The notes below the pieces were generated by a model. That model did not search any database. It saw only the letters and a list, made by a program, of their open reading frames with translations, and had not been told where the DNA came from. 29,479 nucleotides of DNA from the NCBI GenBank assembly GCA_050741255.1, contig JBOIEQ010000044.1:1-29479 (forward strand), read 5' to 3'. Every line of letters starts with the position of its first letter. The stretch's first letter is position 1. This DNA comes from CAZXNF01 sp050741255. GTDB taxonomy: Bacteria > Pseudomonadota > Gammaproteobacteria > Burkholderiales > SG8-41. The translations under genes were made by a program, and so were the position numbers. Positions 22,021-29,479 of this stretch are shown here, piece by piece.

Positions 22021-23076
22021 TCAGTCCGGCGTGATCGCGGTCACCGCCCCGAACAGATTGGCGATGGTCTCGCGCGCGATGCCGCGGGTGATGAACACGA
22101 GACGCGTCCGCCGGTCGTCACTGGGCCATGCGGAGAGCGTCAGCGGCGGGTGAAACAGGTGCTGCACGCCCTGCACGACCACCGGGCCGGTTTCGCCCGC
22201 GACGTTGACCAGCCCCTTGACCCGCAGCAGGTCGGGCCCGCGCAGCGTCGCCAGCAGTTCCATGCACTGGGTGAACACCTTCCAGTCGAAAGGCTGGTCG
22301 AAATACAGGCAGAACGACGTGACGTTGGCGGTATGGTCGGCCTGCGTCAGCCCCGAAGGCGGGCGAAAGCGCAGGCCGCTGCCTTCCACCACCGCCTTGT
22401 CGGCCAGCCAGCCTTCCACCTCGCTGCCGGCCGCCGTCGTGCGGGCGATGCCCACGTTGAACAGCAGCGCCGGGTCGATCTCCCCCTGCAGCACGCGCAG
22501 GATCGGCGCATGGGTGTTGAAATCGCGCAGGCGCTGTTCAAGTGCCGTATAAGCCGCCGGCGAAACCAGGTCGCTCTTGGTGATCAGCAACCGGTCCGCC
22601 ACCGCCGCCTGCTTGACCGGCTCGGCGAGCGTCGCCAGTTGTTCGACACCGTTGACGCCGTCGACCAGCGTCACCACGCAATCGAGCCGGTAGTGGTCAG
22701 CGAGCAGCGAATCCGTCATCAGCGTGTGCATCACGGGCGCCGGATCGGCAAGACCGCTCGTTTCGACGATCACGCGGTCGAAATCAATGATCTCGCCGTT
22801 GCGGCGCTTGACGAACATTTCACGCAGCGTTTCCTGCAGGTCGCTGCGCAGCGTGCAGCACAGGCAGCCGTTCTCCAGCAGCGTCATGCTCTCGGTCGAG
22901 TTCGTCACCAGATCGTGATCGATGGACTGCTCGCCGAACTCGTTGATGATGACGGCGGCCCGGTTCATCCCCGGGTGGCGCAGCAGCTTCTGGATCAGCG
23001 TGGTCTTGCCGCTGCCGAGAAAGCCGGTGATGACGCTGACGGGAATCTTGCCGGCGAGCGGATCTGCGGTTTTCAT
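22021..23076 (-). CDS. COG0523 (CobW/P47K) metallochaperone GTPase
   Basis: A 351-residue G3E-family GTPase. Walker A is GFLGSGKTTL (from residue 18), INEFGE at 44-49 is the switch region, the metal-binding CLCC is at 71-74 in LLENGCLCCTLRSDL, ETSGLADP follows, and TKSDL is the base-recognition motif. The C-terminal CobW domain is present (for example LLRVKGLVNVAGE). The family inserts or delivers Zn, Co or Fe; some members are nitrile hydratase activators. The nitrile hydratase-like operon is about 2.3 kb away, with no Zur-type context visible, so a role in cobalt delivery to that enzyme is possible but unproven. It has no long His-rich loop. Confidence 0.93.
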   Translation of the reverse strand: MKTADPLAGKIPVSVITGFLGSGKTTLIQKLLRHPGMNRAAVIINEFGEQSIDHDLVTNSTESMTLLENGCLCCTLRSDLQETLREMFVKRRNGEIIDFDRVIVETSGLADPAPVMHTLMTDSLLADHYRLDCVVTLVDGVNGVEQLATLAEPVKQAAVADRLLITKSDLVSPAAYTALEQRLRDFNTHAPILRVLQGEIDPALLFNVGIARTTAAGSEVEGWLADKAVVEGSGLRFRPPSGLTQADHTANVTSFCLYFDQPFDWKVFTQCMELLATLRGPDLLRVKGLVNVAGETGPVVVQGVQHLFHPPLTLSAWPSDDRRTRLVFITRGIARETIANLFGAVTAITPD

Positions 23077-23086
23077 TACTTCAACT

Positions 23087-23160
23087 TAGCCGCAGAGACG
23101 CAGAGGACGCGGAGGAAAACATTGAAGATTTTCTCTGCGCTCTCTGCGTCTCGGCGGCTA
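23087..23160. repeat. Palindromic intergenic repeat, GCAGAG type
   Basis: The left arm at 23087-23115 (TAGCCGCAGAGACGCAGAGG...) and right arm at 23133-23160 are imperfect reverse complements around a short AT-rich loop. The unit is about GACGCAGAG, a variant of the GACGCCAAG unit of the repeats at 9106 and 13258. It fills nearly all of the 90 bp between the LVIVD-repeat gene's stop and the COG0523 gene's start, both on the minus strand, and so lies in the COG0523 promoter/leader space. Confidence 0.82.
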
Positions 23161-23166
23161 ATCGAT

Positions 23167-24420
23167 CTAGACGGTCATTTCGAGGATGTAAAGCCCGCCC
23201 CCGAAACGGTCCACCGCGTAGATCACCCGCCGCTCGTCGACCCACACGTCGTTGATCTGCACGGCGCCGGAGGGTGAGAGCCGCGGTTTGCCCGGAACGT
23301 AGTAGGCGATCTCTTTCGGCTGCAGTGCATTCGTGATGTCGAACGCCCGGATGCCGCCGTTGAAGAAGGTGCCGAAGATGATGTCCTCGGAGCGGAACGA
23401 CGCCGGCCCGGGAAGATTCTCGTGCATGTTGTGCGAGCCGTAGCGGCCGCCGCGCTTGGCGAAGTTCTCCACCGGCGGCAGCGGCAGCGTGGACAGCGTG
23501 ACCGGACGATCTTCGCGCCGGCCGTCGAGGATCCAGGTGAGCTTGGGCCAGTCGGCGCCGTTGTCCTTCACGCACTCGTCCGACACCACCAGCAGGCCGC
23601 GCTGGAACAGCGGCAGCACGGTATGCGTGAAGCCGTTGTACGGGGGCGAATAGCGCCAGTTGTTGATGAGTTTCGGCTTCGACTTGTCGCTGATGTCGAG
23701 GATCACCGCCCCGCCGTCGATGTAGCCGACGTAGGCGCGGTCCGGACGCTCGGGGAACACGTTGGTGTTGTGCGCGCGGAAACCGGCGTCGTGCGGCGCC
23801 GGTAGGCGTTCCGGCATGGGCTCGCTGTCGCCCTCGCGCGTGCCCGGCATCCACCAGCGGCCGGCTTCCACCGGCTTGGACGGATTGCGCACGTCGATGA
23901 TGCGATAGCACTGGTCGTCCTTCTGGTCGCGCGGCTGAAAATCACCCGCGCCGCAAGCCGTATGCACGAATTCGCCGTCCACGAACCACACGGCATGCGC
24001 GCCGCGCGAGTACTTGCCGGAGGCGTCGAAATGCGAGATGTGCCTGGGCTTCTCCGGCGTGCTGATGTCGAAGAGGTCGATGCCGGCGGGCTTGAGGCCC
24101 GGTTTCTTGGTCTGGTATGCCACCGCCATGATATTGCCGACCACGTCGAGCGAATTGGAGCGCACGTCCGCGTGCGGCAGGTCGGTCTGGACCACCACCC
24201 TGGGGTTCTTCAGGTCGGTGACGTCCACGCCCGTGAAGTTCTTGGGCGCGGACTCGTGGGCGAGCCACAGGATGCGGCGCCCATCCGGCGCGATCTGCAT
24301 GTTGATGCCCTCGCCGATCCCGCCGAAACCGTCGAGTTCATGATGGGCGATCAGTTTCATGTTCAGGGACAGCGCCTGGTTCGCCTGTCCCGCGCCGCTC
24401 AATCCGCCTTGTACCGCCAT
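23167..24420 (-). CDS. LVIVD-repeat beta-propeller protein
   Basis: A 417-residue cytoplasmic protein without a signal peptide. It is built from repeated blade units of the LVIVD type (PF08309): GVDVTDLKNPRVVVQTDLPH, GIDLFDISTPEKPRHISHFD, YRIIDVRNPSKPVEAGRWWM, AVILDISDKSKPKLINNWRY, and AFDITNALQPKEIAYYV. Each has the D-[IV]-[ST/R]-x-P-x-K-P-like turn. Conserved His in GAHAVWF, FRAHNTNVFPE, FTHTVLP and GSHNMHENLPG could line a metal or ligand site, as in selenium-binding-protein-like propellers. It begins 45 bases after the dehydrogenase gene, so it may belong to that operon. The biochemical function is unknown. Confidence 0.82.
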   Translation of the reverse strand: MAVQGGLSGAGQANQALSLNMKLIAHHELDGFGGIGEGINMQIAPDGRRILWLAHESAPKNFTGVDVTDLKNPRVVVQTDLPHADVRSNSLDVVGNIMAVAYQTKKPGLKPAGIDLFDISTPEKPRHISHFDASGKYSRGAHAVWFVDGEFVHTACGAGDFQPRDQKDDQCYRIIDVRNPSKPVEAGRWWMPGTREGDSEPMPERLPAPHDAGFRAHNTNVFPERPDRAYVGYIDGGAVILDISDKSKPKLINNWRYSPPYNGFTHTVLPLFQRGLLVVSDECVKDNGADWPKLTWILDGRREDRPVTLSTLPLPPVENFAKRGGRYGSHNMHENLPGPASFRSEDIIFGTFFNGGIRAFDITNALQPKEIAYYVPGKPRLSPSGAVQINDVWVDERRVIYAVDRFGGGLYILEMTV

Positions 24421-24465
24421 GGTGATGGGCCTTTCCGTTGCCGTTGTGTAAGTAAACCGTCGATT

Positions 24466-25392
24466 CTATTTTTGACGCCGCGCGCCGGGCTTTCCCCGCA
24501 GGCGCGCTTCCTGCCGCAATACGGCGTGCACCGCCGCGGTGTCCTGCTTCGCCCGCCCCTGTTTGAGCGCCCGCGTGTAATAGCGCAGGCTGGCGCCGAA
24601 CAGCGGCGTGGGGCTTTTCAGCATCCGTGCGTGGGCGCGGATGATGTCGATGTCCTTCTGGTACACGTCGAGCTTCATGGTGGCCTTGTCATAGCGGCCC
24701 GCCGACATCATGGGCCCGCGCACCTCGAACATGCGCGAGGTCCCGGCGCCGTCGGCGATGACTTTCTGCAGCAGGCGCAGGTCGACGCCGGATTTCTCGC
24801 CCATCACCATCGCTTCCGCCGCGGACAGATTATGAATGGTCACCAGCAGGTTGGCGATGAACTTGAGTTTGGAACCCGCGCCGAACGCGCCGCAGTCGTG
24901 ATACGTCCGGGCAAAACCCTTGAACACTTTCGCGCAGCGCGCGATCGCCGACTTCGGACCGCTGGCGTACACCACCGCATCCTTGGCCGCGGCCTGCGCG
25001 CCGGTGCCGCTGATCGGACAATCGAGCAGCACGATGCCGTAGGCGGCCAGTTTCCGCTGCGCGCGTTCCTTGACGGCCAGCGGCAGCGTACTCGCCTCGA
25101 TCACGATCGTGCCGGTCAATGCGCTCGCGGCGATCCCCTCCTCGCCGAAGAATGCCGTCGCGAAGGTCTTGATGGAGGGCAGCGAGGTGATCAGCACCGG
25201 CACGCGGCCGGCAAGATCGGCGGCAGACAGCGCGGGCATGCCGCCCAGCCGTTTAAACGAGGCCAGCGCCGGCTTGCGCACGTCAAAACCAACCACCTGG
25301 TAGCCGGCATCGAGCAGATGGCGCGCAAACGCCCCGCCCATGATGCCGAGACCGAGGACACCGACCCTGCCCTGTGCGCGTTTGGCCGCCAC
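24466..25392 (-). CDS. 3-hydroxyisobutyrate dehydrogenase-family NAD(P)-dependent oxidoreductase
   Basis: A 308-residue beta-hydroxyacid dehydrogenase. The GTG at 25392 is two bases after the amidohydrolase stop, with AAGG seven bases upstream; a TTG at 25398 overlapping that stop (TTGA) is an alternative start. The Rossmann motif is VGVLGLGIMGG (Gly14, Gly16, Gly19). The substrate-binding segment is DCPISGTGAQAAAKDAVVYA, and the catalytic Lys lies in GAGSKLKFIANLL. The C-terminal Lys/Asp region is LDVYQKDIDI. Length is normal for the family with a basic 20-residue tail (RLRGKPGARRQK). Co-translation with an amidohydrolase suggests one catabolic route; the substrate is unknown. Confidence 0.9.
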   Translation of the reverse strand: MAAKRAQGRVGVLGLGIMGGAFARHLLDAGYQVVGFDVRKPALASFKRLGGMPALSAADLAGRVPVLITSLPSIKTFATAFFGEEGIAASALTGTIVIEASTLPLAVKERAQRKLAAYGIVLLDCPISGTGAQAAAKDAVVYASGPKSAIARCAKVFKGFARTYHDCGAFGAGSKLKFIANLLVTIHNLSAAEAMVMGEKSGVDLRLLQKVIADGAGTSRMFEVRGPMMSAGRYDKATMKLDVYQKDIDIIRAHARMLKSPTPLFGASLRYYTRALKQGRAKQDTAAVHAVLRQEARLRGKPGARRQK

Positions 25393-25394
25393 GC

Positions 25395-26387
25395 TCAAAC
25401 CTTGCCGCCGAGGAATTCCTCGGCGTTCTTGAAGAAGATGCGCTCGCGCTCGGCCGCGGTCAGCCCCGGCACTTTCTCCACGTTGTCCACCGGCGTGAAA
25501 TCGCCCATGTCGAAGGGCGAGTCGGTGCCCAGCACCACGCGGTCCGCGCCGACCTGCTCGATCAGAAAGCGCACCGCCTTGGGGTTGTGCGCCAGCGCGT
25601 CGAACCAGAAACGCCGCAACAGCGCCAGCGGTTTGGTTTTCGAGTCGATCGCGGTGTCCGGGCGGCAGCCATGGCCCCATTCGAATCGCCCAATGTCCGC
25701 GGGGAGGAAGCCGCCCGCATGCGGCAGCAGGATCTTCAGGTCCTTCAGGTCATCCAGCGCGCCGCTGAAGATCAGGTTCGCGGCCATGATCGTAGTGTCG
25801 AGCGGGTTGCCGATGAGATTGGTCATGTAATAGCAGTCGAGTCGGCCGGTCGCGCCGATGTTCTCCGGATGGGTGAACAGCACGACTTTCAGTTGTTCGG
25901 CGCGTTTGAGTACCGGCCGGTACTTGGGATTCGCGAGTTCCTCGCCCTGCACGTTGGTCGCGATTTCCGCGCCGCGGAAGCCGAGTTCCTTGACCACGCG
26001 CTCCAGTTCCGCGATCGCCACCTCCGGGTGCTGCATGGGCAGCGTGGCCATGCCGCGCAGGCGGTCCGGATTCTGCGCGACCATGCCGGCGATGCCGTCG
26101 TTGACGAGCTTCGCCGCCTTCGCCGCGTCGGCCTCGCCAAGCCAGTAGCAGAACGACTGCGGGCCCGGCGAAATGTAGGAAATATCGATCTTCATCCTGT
26201 CCATCGCCTCGCACTTGGCGAGCCCGTCGTAGAACTCCGGGATCAGTTCGAATTTCGCCTTGCCGCGGGTGAACCACTGCGCGCCGCCTTCAGTGACGAT
26301 CTTCGAGCGATAGAGGTCGGGTTGCGCGCGCATCGCGGCGAGCATGGGTTCGGGGATGACGTGGCTGTGCAGATCGATGCGCTTCAA
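25395..26387 (-). CDS. Amidohydrolase-2 family protein (ACMSD/resorcylate decarboxylase-like)
   Basis: A 330-residue TIM-barrel metal-dependent hydrolase or decarboxylase of the PF04909 family. Metal ligands are visible: His7 and His9 in IDLHSHVIPEP, His173 in FTHPENIG, His223 in LPHAGGFLPAD and Asp289 in GTDSPFDMGD. The start is TTG at 26387, overlapping the LysR stop (TTGA); GAAGGA eight bases upstream, and the need to keep the HxH motif, decide it. Relatives decarboxylate 2-amino-3-carboxymuconate semialdehyde or gamma-resorcylate, or open lactone rings. Together with the following dehydrogenase it suggests catabolism of an aromatic or related acid, which is inference. Confidence 0.88.
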   Translation of the reverse strand: MKRIDLHSHVIPEPMLAAMRAQPDLYRSKIVTEGGAQWFTRGKAKFELIPEFYDGLAKCEAMDRMKIDISYISPGPQSFCYWLGEADAAKAAKLVNDGIAGMVAQNPDRLRGMATLPMQHPEVAIAELERVVKELGFRGAEIATNVQGEELANPKYRPVLKRAEQLKVVLFTHPENIGATGRLDCYYMTNLIGNPLDTTIMAANLIFSGALDDLKDLKILLPHAGGFLPADIGRFEWGHGCRPDTAIDSKTKPLALLRRFWFDALAHNPKAVRFLIEQVGADRVVLGTDSPFDMGDFTPVDNVEKVPGLTAAERERIFFKNAEEFLGGKV

Positions 26388-27382
26388 CGGGATTTCCTTC
26401 GGGACGGAGTGGAGAATTTGGCGGCTTTGGCGGCTATGGCGGGATCGGGCTTGGGCAGTGCGGCAGCGGGTGCGCCCGCCGGCAGACCGAACAACCCCTG
26501 ATCGTACAACGCATTGGTCTCGGCGGTCACGATCTGCGAGACTTCCTCGACGGCGGCGGAACGGCCGCGCTCGGCCGGCGAAGCCAGAAACAGCATGCGG
26601 TGCAGGTTGGCGTCGGCGATCTGGAACGCGGCAATGCGGCCGGCGCGGATGTCCTCGTGGAAGGCCGAGACCGGCATGACCGTCACCCCCGCGCCCCGCA
26701 GCAGCAATTGCCGGATCGCCTCCACGGAATCGATTTCGACTTCCACGTTAAGACGCCCGTGGTGGCGTCCGATCTGCTCCTCGACCAGCGCCCGGATGCC
26801 CTCGGTGATGATCACCGGCGTCTTGGCCAGTTCCGCCAGCGTGTAGAAACGGCGCGTGCCGCGGGCCTGCGGCGGTGACAGCACCACGATGGGCTCCGAG
26901 ATCAGGGGCGTAAGCGTCAGCGCGCGCGAAGCTGCCGGATTGGTCAGCACAGCCAGGTCGACCCGGCCGGTCAACAGGCCATCGTAGAGAAAGGTGCTGA
27001 ACGCCTCGACCACCTTGACGGCCACCCCCGGACACTGGCGCTGCACGCGCTCGACCGTGCCGGGCGCCAGCAGGTGGCCGACCGTCGGCGACAACCCCAG
27101 CACCACCCGGCCGCGCGGCACCTCGGCGTCGGCGCGCAGATCCTCCGTGACCCGGGAGAATTCCCGCATGACGCGGCGGCAATGCTCGAGAAACTGGCGC
27201 CCCGCGCCGGTCAGCCGCACGCCGCGCGGCAGCCGGACCAGGAGCTGCAGGCCCAGTTCGTCCTCGATGCTGCGGACATGGCGCGACAGCGCCGGCTGGG
27301 CGACCCCGAGCTGGTCGGCGGCGCGCGTGATGCTGCCGAGATCGGCGATCTGGACGAAATACCTGATGCTGCGGAGGTCCAT
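26384..27382 (-). CDS. LysR-type regulator of the amidohydrolase operon
   Basis: A 332-residue LysR-family regulator. The ATG at 27382 gives the usual start MDLRSIRYFVQIADLGSI; the frame extends to 27673 without family-like text. The helix-turn-helix is AADQLGVAQPALSRHVRSIE, followed by LPRGVRLTGAGRQFLEHC and the co-inducer domain (GRVVLGLSPTVGHLLAPGTV). The C-terminal 35 residues (AGAPAAALPKPDPAIAAKAA and on) are a low-complexity basic tail. It is placed first in the operon it probably controls, with its TGA overlapping the TTG of the amidohydrolase. It is divergent from the two Gfo/Idh genes and may control both sides. It resembles the NAC/CynR-like LysR group with LGQ-type linker. Confidence 0.91.
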   Translation of the reverse strand: MDLRSIRYFVQIADLGSITRAADQLGVAQPALSRHVRSIEDELGLQLLVRLPRGVRLTGAGRQFLEHCRRVMREFSRVTEDLRADAEVPRGRVVLGLSPTVGHLLAPGTVERVQRQCPGVAVKVVEAFSTFLYDGLLTGRVDLAVLTNPAASRALTLTPLISEPIVVLSPPQARGTRRFYTLAELAKTPVIITEGIRALVEEQIGRHHGRLNVEVEIDSVEAIRQLLLRGAGVTVMPVSAFHEDIRAGRIAAFQIADANLHRMLFLASPAERGRSAAVEEVSQIVTAETNALYDQGLFGLPAGAPAAALPKPDPAIAAKAAKFSTPSRRKSR

Positions 27383-27684
27383 CGGCGGACGCGGGCACGG
27401 GGCGCGCGTATGAATAACAATTCGATATGGCTGGACGTCAGGCGGCGATGATTGCAGGATGACCGCAGTCGTGCAATCCCCTGCTGGAATGCTGCTTTGC
27501 AGCACGGCGGCGCCGAAATCGGTATCCTGCAAGCCATGCCGCACCAGCATGGGTCGCATTCGCAAATGATATTGGTGGCGCATGCGCGCGAAGGCCAGAA
27601 TGCGATGGCTGCCGGCCGTGCAACCGCAGCCACCCGGCTTACCGCTTGCGCCGCCTCCCCTTCCGACTGTCACAAGGACTCCCC
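27383..27684. promoter_or_regulatory. 302-bp divergent intergenic region with candidate LysR operator
   Basis: No gene is convincing here. A LysR-type candidate site, T27415-N11-A27427, lies in the dyad ATA (27414-27416) / TAT (27426-27428), 32 bases upstream of the LysR start, where autoregulatory sites usually are. A tight hairpin/palindrome TGCTGC-TTT-GCAGCA is at 27490-27504. TGCA repeats lie at about 27453 and 27473. AAGGA before the GTG at 27685 is the ribosome site for the Gfo/Idh gene. Confidence 0.4.
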
Positions 27685-28758
27685 GTGAAACAGATCAACG
27701 TCGGCATCATCGGCACCGGCTGGTGCGGTGGTATCCGTGCCGACACCTGCGCCGCCAACCCGCTGGTCAACGAACTGCACCTGGCTGAAACCCGACCCGA
27801 ACGCCTGGCCGAGGTCGCCAAGGCCACCGGCGCCAAAACCGCGACCGCGGATTACCGCGACATCGTCCGCAACGACAAGATCGATGCGGTGATGATTTCC
27901 GCCACGCCGGAACACCTGCATTACCCGATGGCCCGCGACGCCCTGCTGTCCGGCAAGCACGTCTTCCTGGAAAAACCGATCTCGATCGAACTGCACGAGG
28001 CGGACGAACTGATCGCGCTCGCGAACAAGGCGAAGCTCAAGTTCACCATCGGCTACTCCCAGCGCTTCCATCCCAAGTTCGCCTACGTGCACAAGTGCGC
28101 CACCGACGGCACGCTCGGCAAACCGGTCAGCGCGCTGGTCAGCCGCCACATCGGCCGCAGCCTCGGCAAGAAGATCACCGGTCGCAGCAAACTCTCACCC
28201 GCCGCGATGGAAGCCACGCACGACCTCGACTTCATCCTCTGGTGCCTGCAGCCGGCCAAGCCGGTCCGCGTCTACTCGCAGGTCAACTTCGGCACCATGA
28301 AAGCGACGAGCGGCACCGATACCCCCGACACGCAGTACATCACCGTCACCATGGACAGCGGCGTGTCCTTCGTCATCGGCGCCGGCTGGAGTCTGCCGCC
28401 CGCCTACCCGAATTTTTCAATGACCTGGATCGAGTTCATCGGCACCGAAGGCGCGCTGATCATCGACGACACGCATCGCGATTCGATGCTGACCACGGTG
28501 AGCGGCGGCATCGTGCATCCCATGTCGAGCATGCCCGGCGAGCGCGTGAATCACACCTACGCCGGACCGATGCAGGATGAGACCGTCCATTTCGTCGAGG
28601 CCGTCGCCTGCGACCGCCCGGTGCTGGTGACCGGCGAGGAAGCGCGCCAGGTGATGGAGGTCTATATCGCCGCGGACCTGTCGGCGGAGCGCAATGAGCC
28701 GGTCAGTCTGCCGCTGCCCGAATCCAGGCCGGTGCTGACCGCGGCGGTAGCCCGATGA
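27685..28758 (+). CDS. Gfo/Idh/MocA-family oxidoreductase
   Basis: A 357-residue NAD(P)-dependent dehydrogenase of sugars, inositols or related polyols. The GTG at 27685 has AAGGA six bases upstream and gives KQINVGIIGTGWCGGIRAD; an upstream ATG at 27646 would add 13 unconserved residues. Marks are the Rossmann GTGWCG, the EKP motif in VFLEKPISIELHEADE with the catalytic Lys, the IGYSQRFHP segment, and the catalytic-region His in EATHDLDFILWCL. Its stop overlaps the start of the next Gfo/Idh gene (ATGA), so the two are co-translated and may form a pair or successive steps. Confidence 0.91.
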   Translation: MKQINVGIIGTGWCGGIRADTCAANPLVNELHLAETRPERLAEVAKATGAKTATADYRDIVRNDKIDAVMISATPEHLHYPMARDALLSGKHVFLEKPISIELHEADELIALANKAKLKFTIGYSQRFHPKFAYVHKCATDGTLGKPVSALVSRHIGRSLGKKITGRSKLSPAAMEATHDLDFILWCLQPAKPVRVYSQVNFGTMKATSGTDTPDTQYITVTMDSGVSFVIGAGWSLPPAYPNFSMTWIEFIGTEGALIIDDTHRDSMLTTVSGGIVHPMSSMPGERVNHTYAGPMQDETVHFVEAVACDRPVLVTGEEARQVMEVYIAADLSAERNEPVSLPLPESRPVLTAAVAR

Positions 28759-29479
28759 AAAAGAACGCCAAACGCATCGGCCTCGGCATCATCGGCGCGG
28801 GCCGCGTCGGCCTGATCCGCGGCGACGTCGCCACCCGCCACACGGCGGTGGACTGGATTGGTATCGCGGAAAAGAACCCCGAGCGCGGCAAGCTGGTCGC
28901 GGAAAAGATCGGTGCGGACTTCCTGACCACCGACTACCGCGAATTGCTCCGCCGCCCCGAACTGACCGCGGCGGTGGTCTCCACCGACGAGCACCTGCAC
29001 GTCGACCCCATCCTCGGCGCGTGCGAGCGCGGCATCCCGCTGATGATCGAGAAGCCTCTGGCGACGACCCTCGAAGAATCCGAGATGGTGCTGAAAGCAC
29101 TCACCGCCGCCGGGATCGACGCGGTCATCGGTTACACGCAGCGTTTCCGCCGCCGCTGGCTGGTGGCCAAGGAGAAGATCACCACCGGGGCGCTGGGCGA
29201 AGTGACGATGGTCACGTCGCGCGGCTTCATGAACCGGCTGGTGGCGATCGACAACTACAAGCGCACCAACAATCCCGCCGAAATCTCGCCGATGGTGATC
29301 TCCGGCACGCACGCGCTCGATCTCGCGCTGTGGCTGCTGGAAGGCGGCCGCAAGCCGGTGGAGGTCTACGCCCGTTCGGTGGACAAGGCGCTGGGGCCCA
29401 CGCTGAAAGGCATCGACGGCACCGCCTATACGATCATCTTCGACGACGACACGGTCTACAGCGGCGTACTGACCTGGGG
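28755..29479 (+). CDS. Second Gfo/Idh/MocA-family oxidoreductase (3' end outside window)
   Basis: The ATG at 28755 overlaps the previous stop (ATGA), and the frame remains open to the window edge, giving the first 241 residues, about two thirds of a normal protein. It starts MKKNAKRIGLGIIGAGRVGL with Rossmann GAGRVG; LMIEKPLATTLEE carries the EKP motif, VIGYTQRFRRRWL matches the first copy, and SGTHALDLALWLLEGG holds the catalytic-region His. It is a diverged paralogue of the upstream gene: the same motif order, but different text at nearly every variable position, so the duplication is old. Substrate unknown. Confidence 0.9.
   Translation, partial: MKKNAKRIGLGIIGAGRVGLIRGDVATRHTAVDWIGIAEKNPERGKLVAEKIGADFLTTDYRELLRRPELTAAVVSTDEHLHVDPILGACERGIPLMIEKPLATTLEESEMVLKALTAAGIDAVIGYTQRFRRRWLVAKEKITTGALGEVTMVTSRGFMNRLVAIDNYKRTNNPAEISPMVISGTHALDLALWLLEGGRKPVEVYARSVDKALGPTLKGIDGTAYTIIFDDDTVYSGVLTW

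Noticed and set aside
1..29479. tRNA, rRNA, riboswitch or phage genes
   Set aside because: I looked for tRNA cloverleaf landmarks, rRNA-like stretches and obvious riboswitch leaders, and saw none that I could support by eye.

Overview
The window is about 29.5 kb of high-GC, densely packed chromosomal DNA. It looks like a betaproteobacterium, most probably Burkholderiales. The grounds are two Bug-type (TctC) tricarboxylate-transporter receptors without TctA/TctB, a BpeEF-OprC/CeoAB-OpcM-like efflux operon with an llpE-type gene and divergent LysR regulator, GTP-dependent PEP carboxykinase, and beta-proteobacterial palindromic intergenic repeats. I see no rRNA, tRNA, CRISPR array, phage gene or complete insertion sequence.

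Layout. (1) 1-217: the 3' end of an unidentified gene and a 35-residue lysine/arginine-rich mini-protein. (2) 347-9091: a five-gene minus-strand efflux operon (LlpE-like protein, periplasmic adaptor, RND pump, outer-membrane channel, Tat-exported aldo/keto reductase) with a divergent LysR gene. The LlpE-like protein has the alpha/beta-hydrolase fold but has lost its catalytic serine, oxyanion loop and apparently its histidine. (3) 9194-14660: housekeeping and miscellaneous genes (pckG, two MFS transporters, a Nu-class-like glutathione S-transferase), separated by palindromic repeats. (4) 14661-19708: a minus-strand catabolic unit. It encodes a nitrile-hydratase-family enzyme whose beta subunit is divided into two translationally coupled genes, a cobalt-type alpha subunit with a His-rich N-terminus, a cytoplasmic protein of the 4,5-dihydroxyphthalate decarboxylase/SsuA-like fold, an aldehyde dehydrogenase and a divergent Bug receptor. 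A 265-bp MITE-like element with 31-bp inverted ends sits in the stop-codon/Shine-Dalgarno junction between the decarboxylase-like gene and the aldehyde dehydrogenase gene. Taking it out in silico restores a tight junction, so the six genes were probably one operon. (5) 19821-23076: a second Bug receptor, a RidA-family protein, a small secreted protein, a YgfX-like membrane protein and a COG0523 metallochaperone GTPase. (6) 23167-29479: an LVIVD-repeat protein and a coupled LysR, amidohydrolase and 3-hydroxyisobutyrate-dehydrogenase-like set, facing two overlapping Gfo/Idh/MocA oxidoreductase genes, the second cut by the window edge.

The most interesting region is 17.1-19.7 kb: the three-subunit nitrile hydratase or thiocyanate-hydrolase-like enzyme, its coupled decarboxylase-like partner and the element inside the operon. 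No amidase or classical separate nitrile hydratase activator gene is visible. The COG0523 GTPase about 2.3 kb away and the His-rich tail of the alpha subunit are candidates for the metal-delivery role. All function assignments come from reading motifs by eye; no database search was run.
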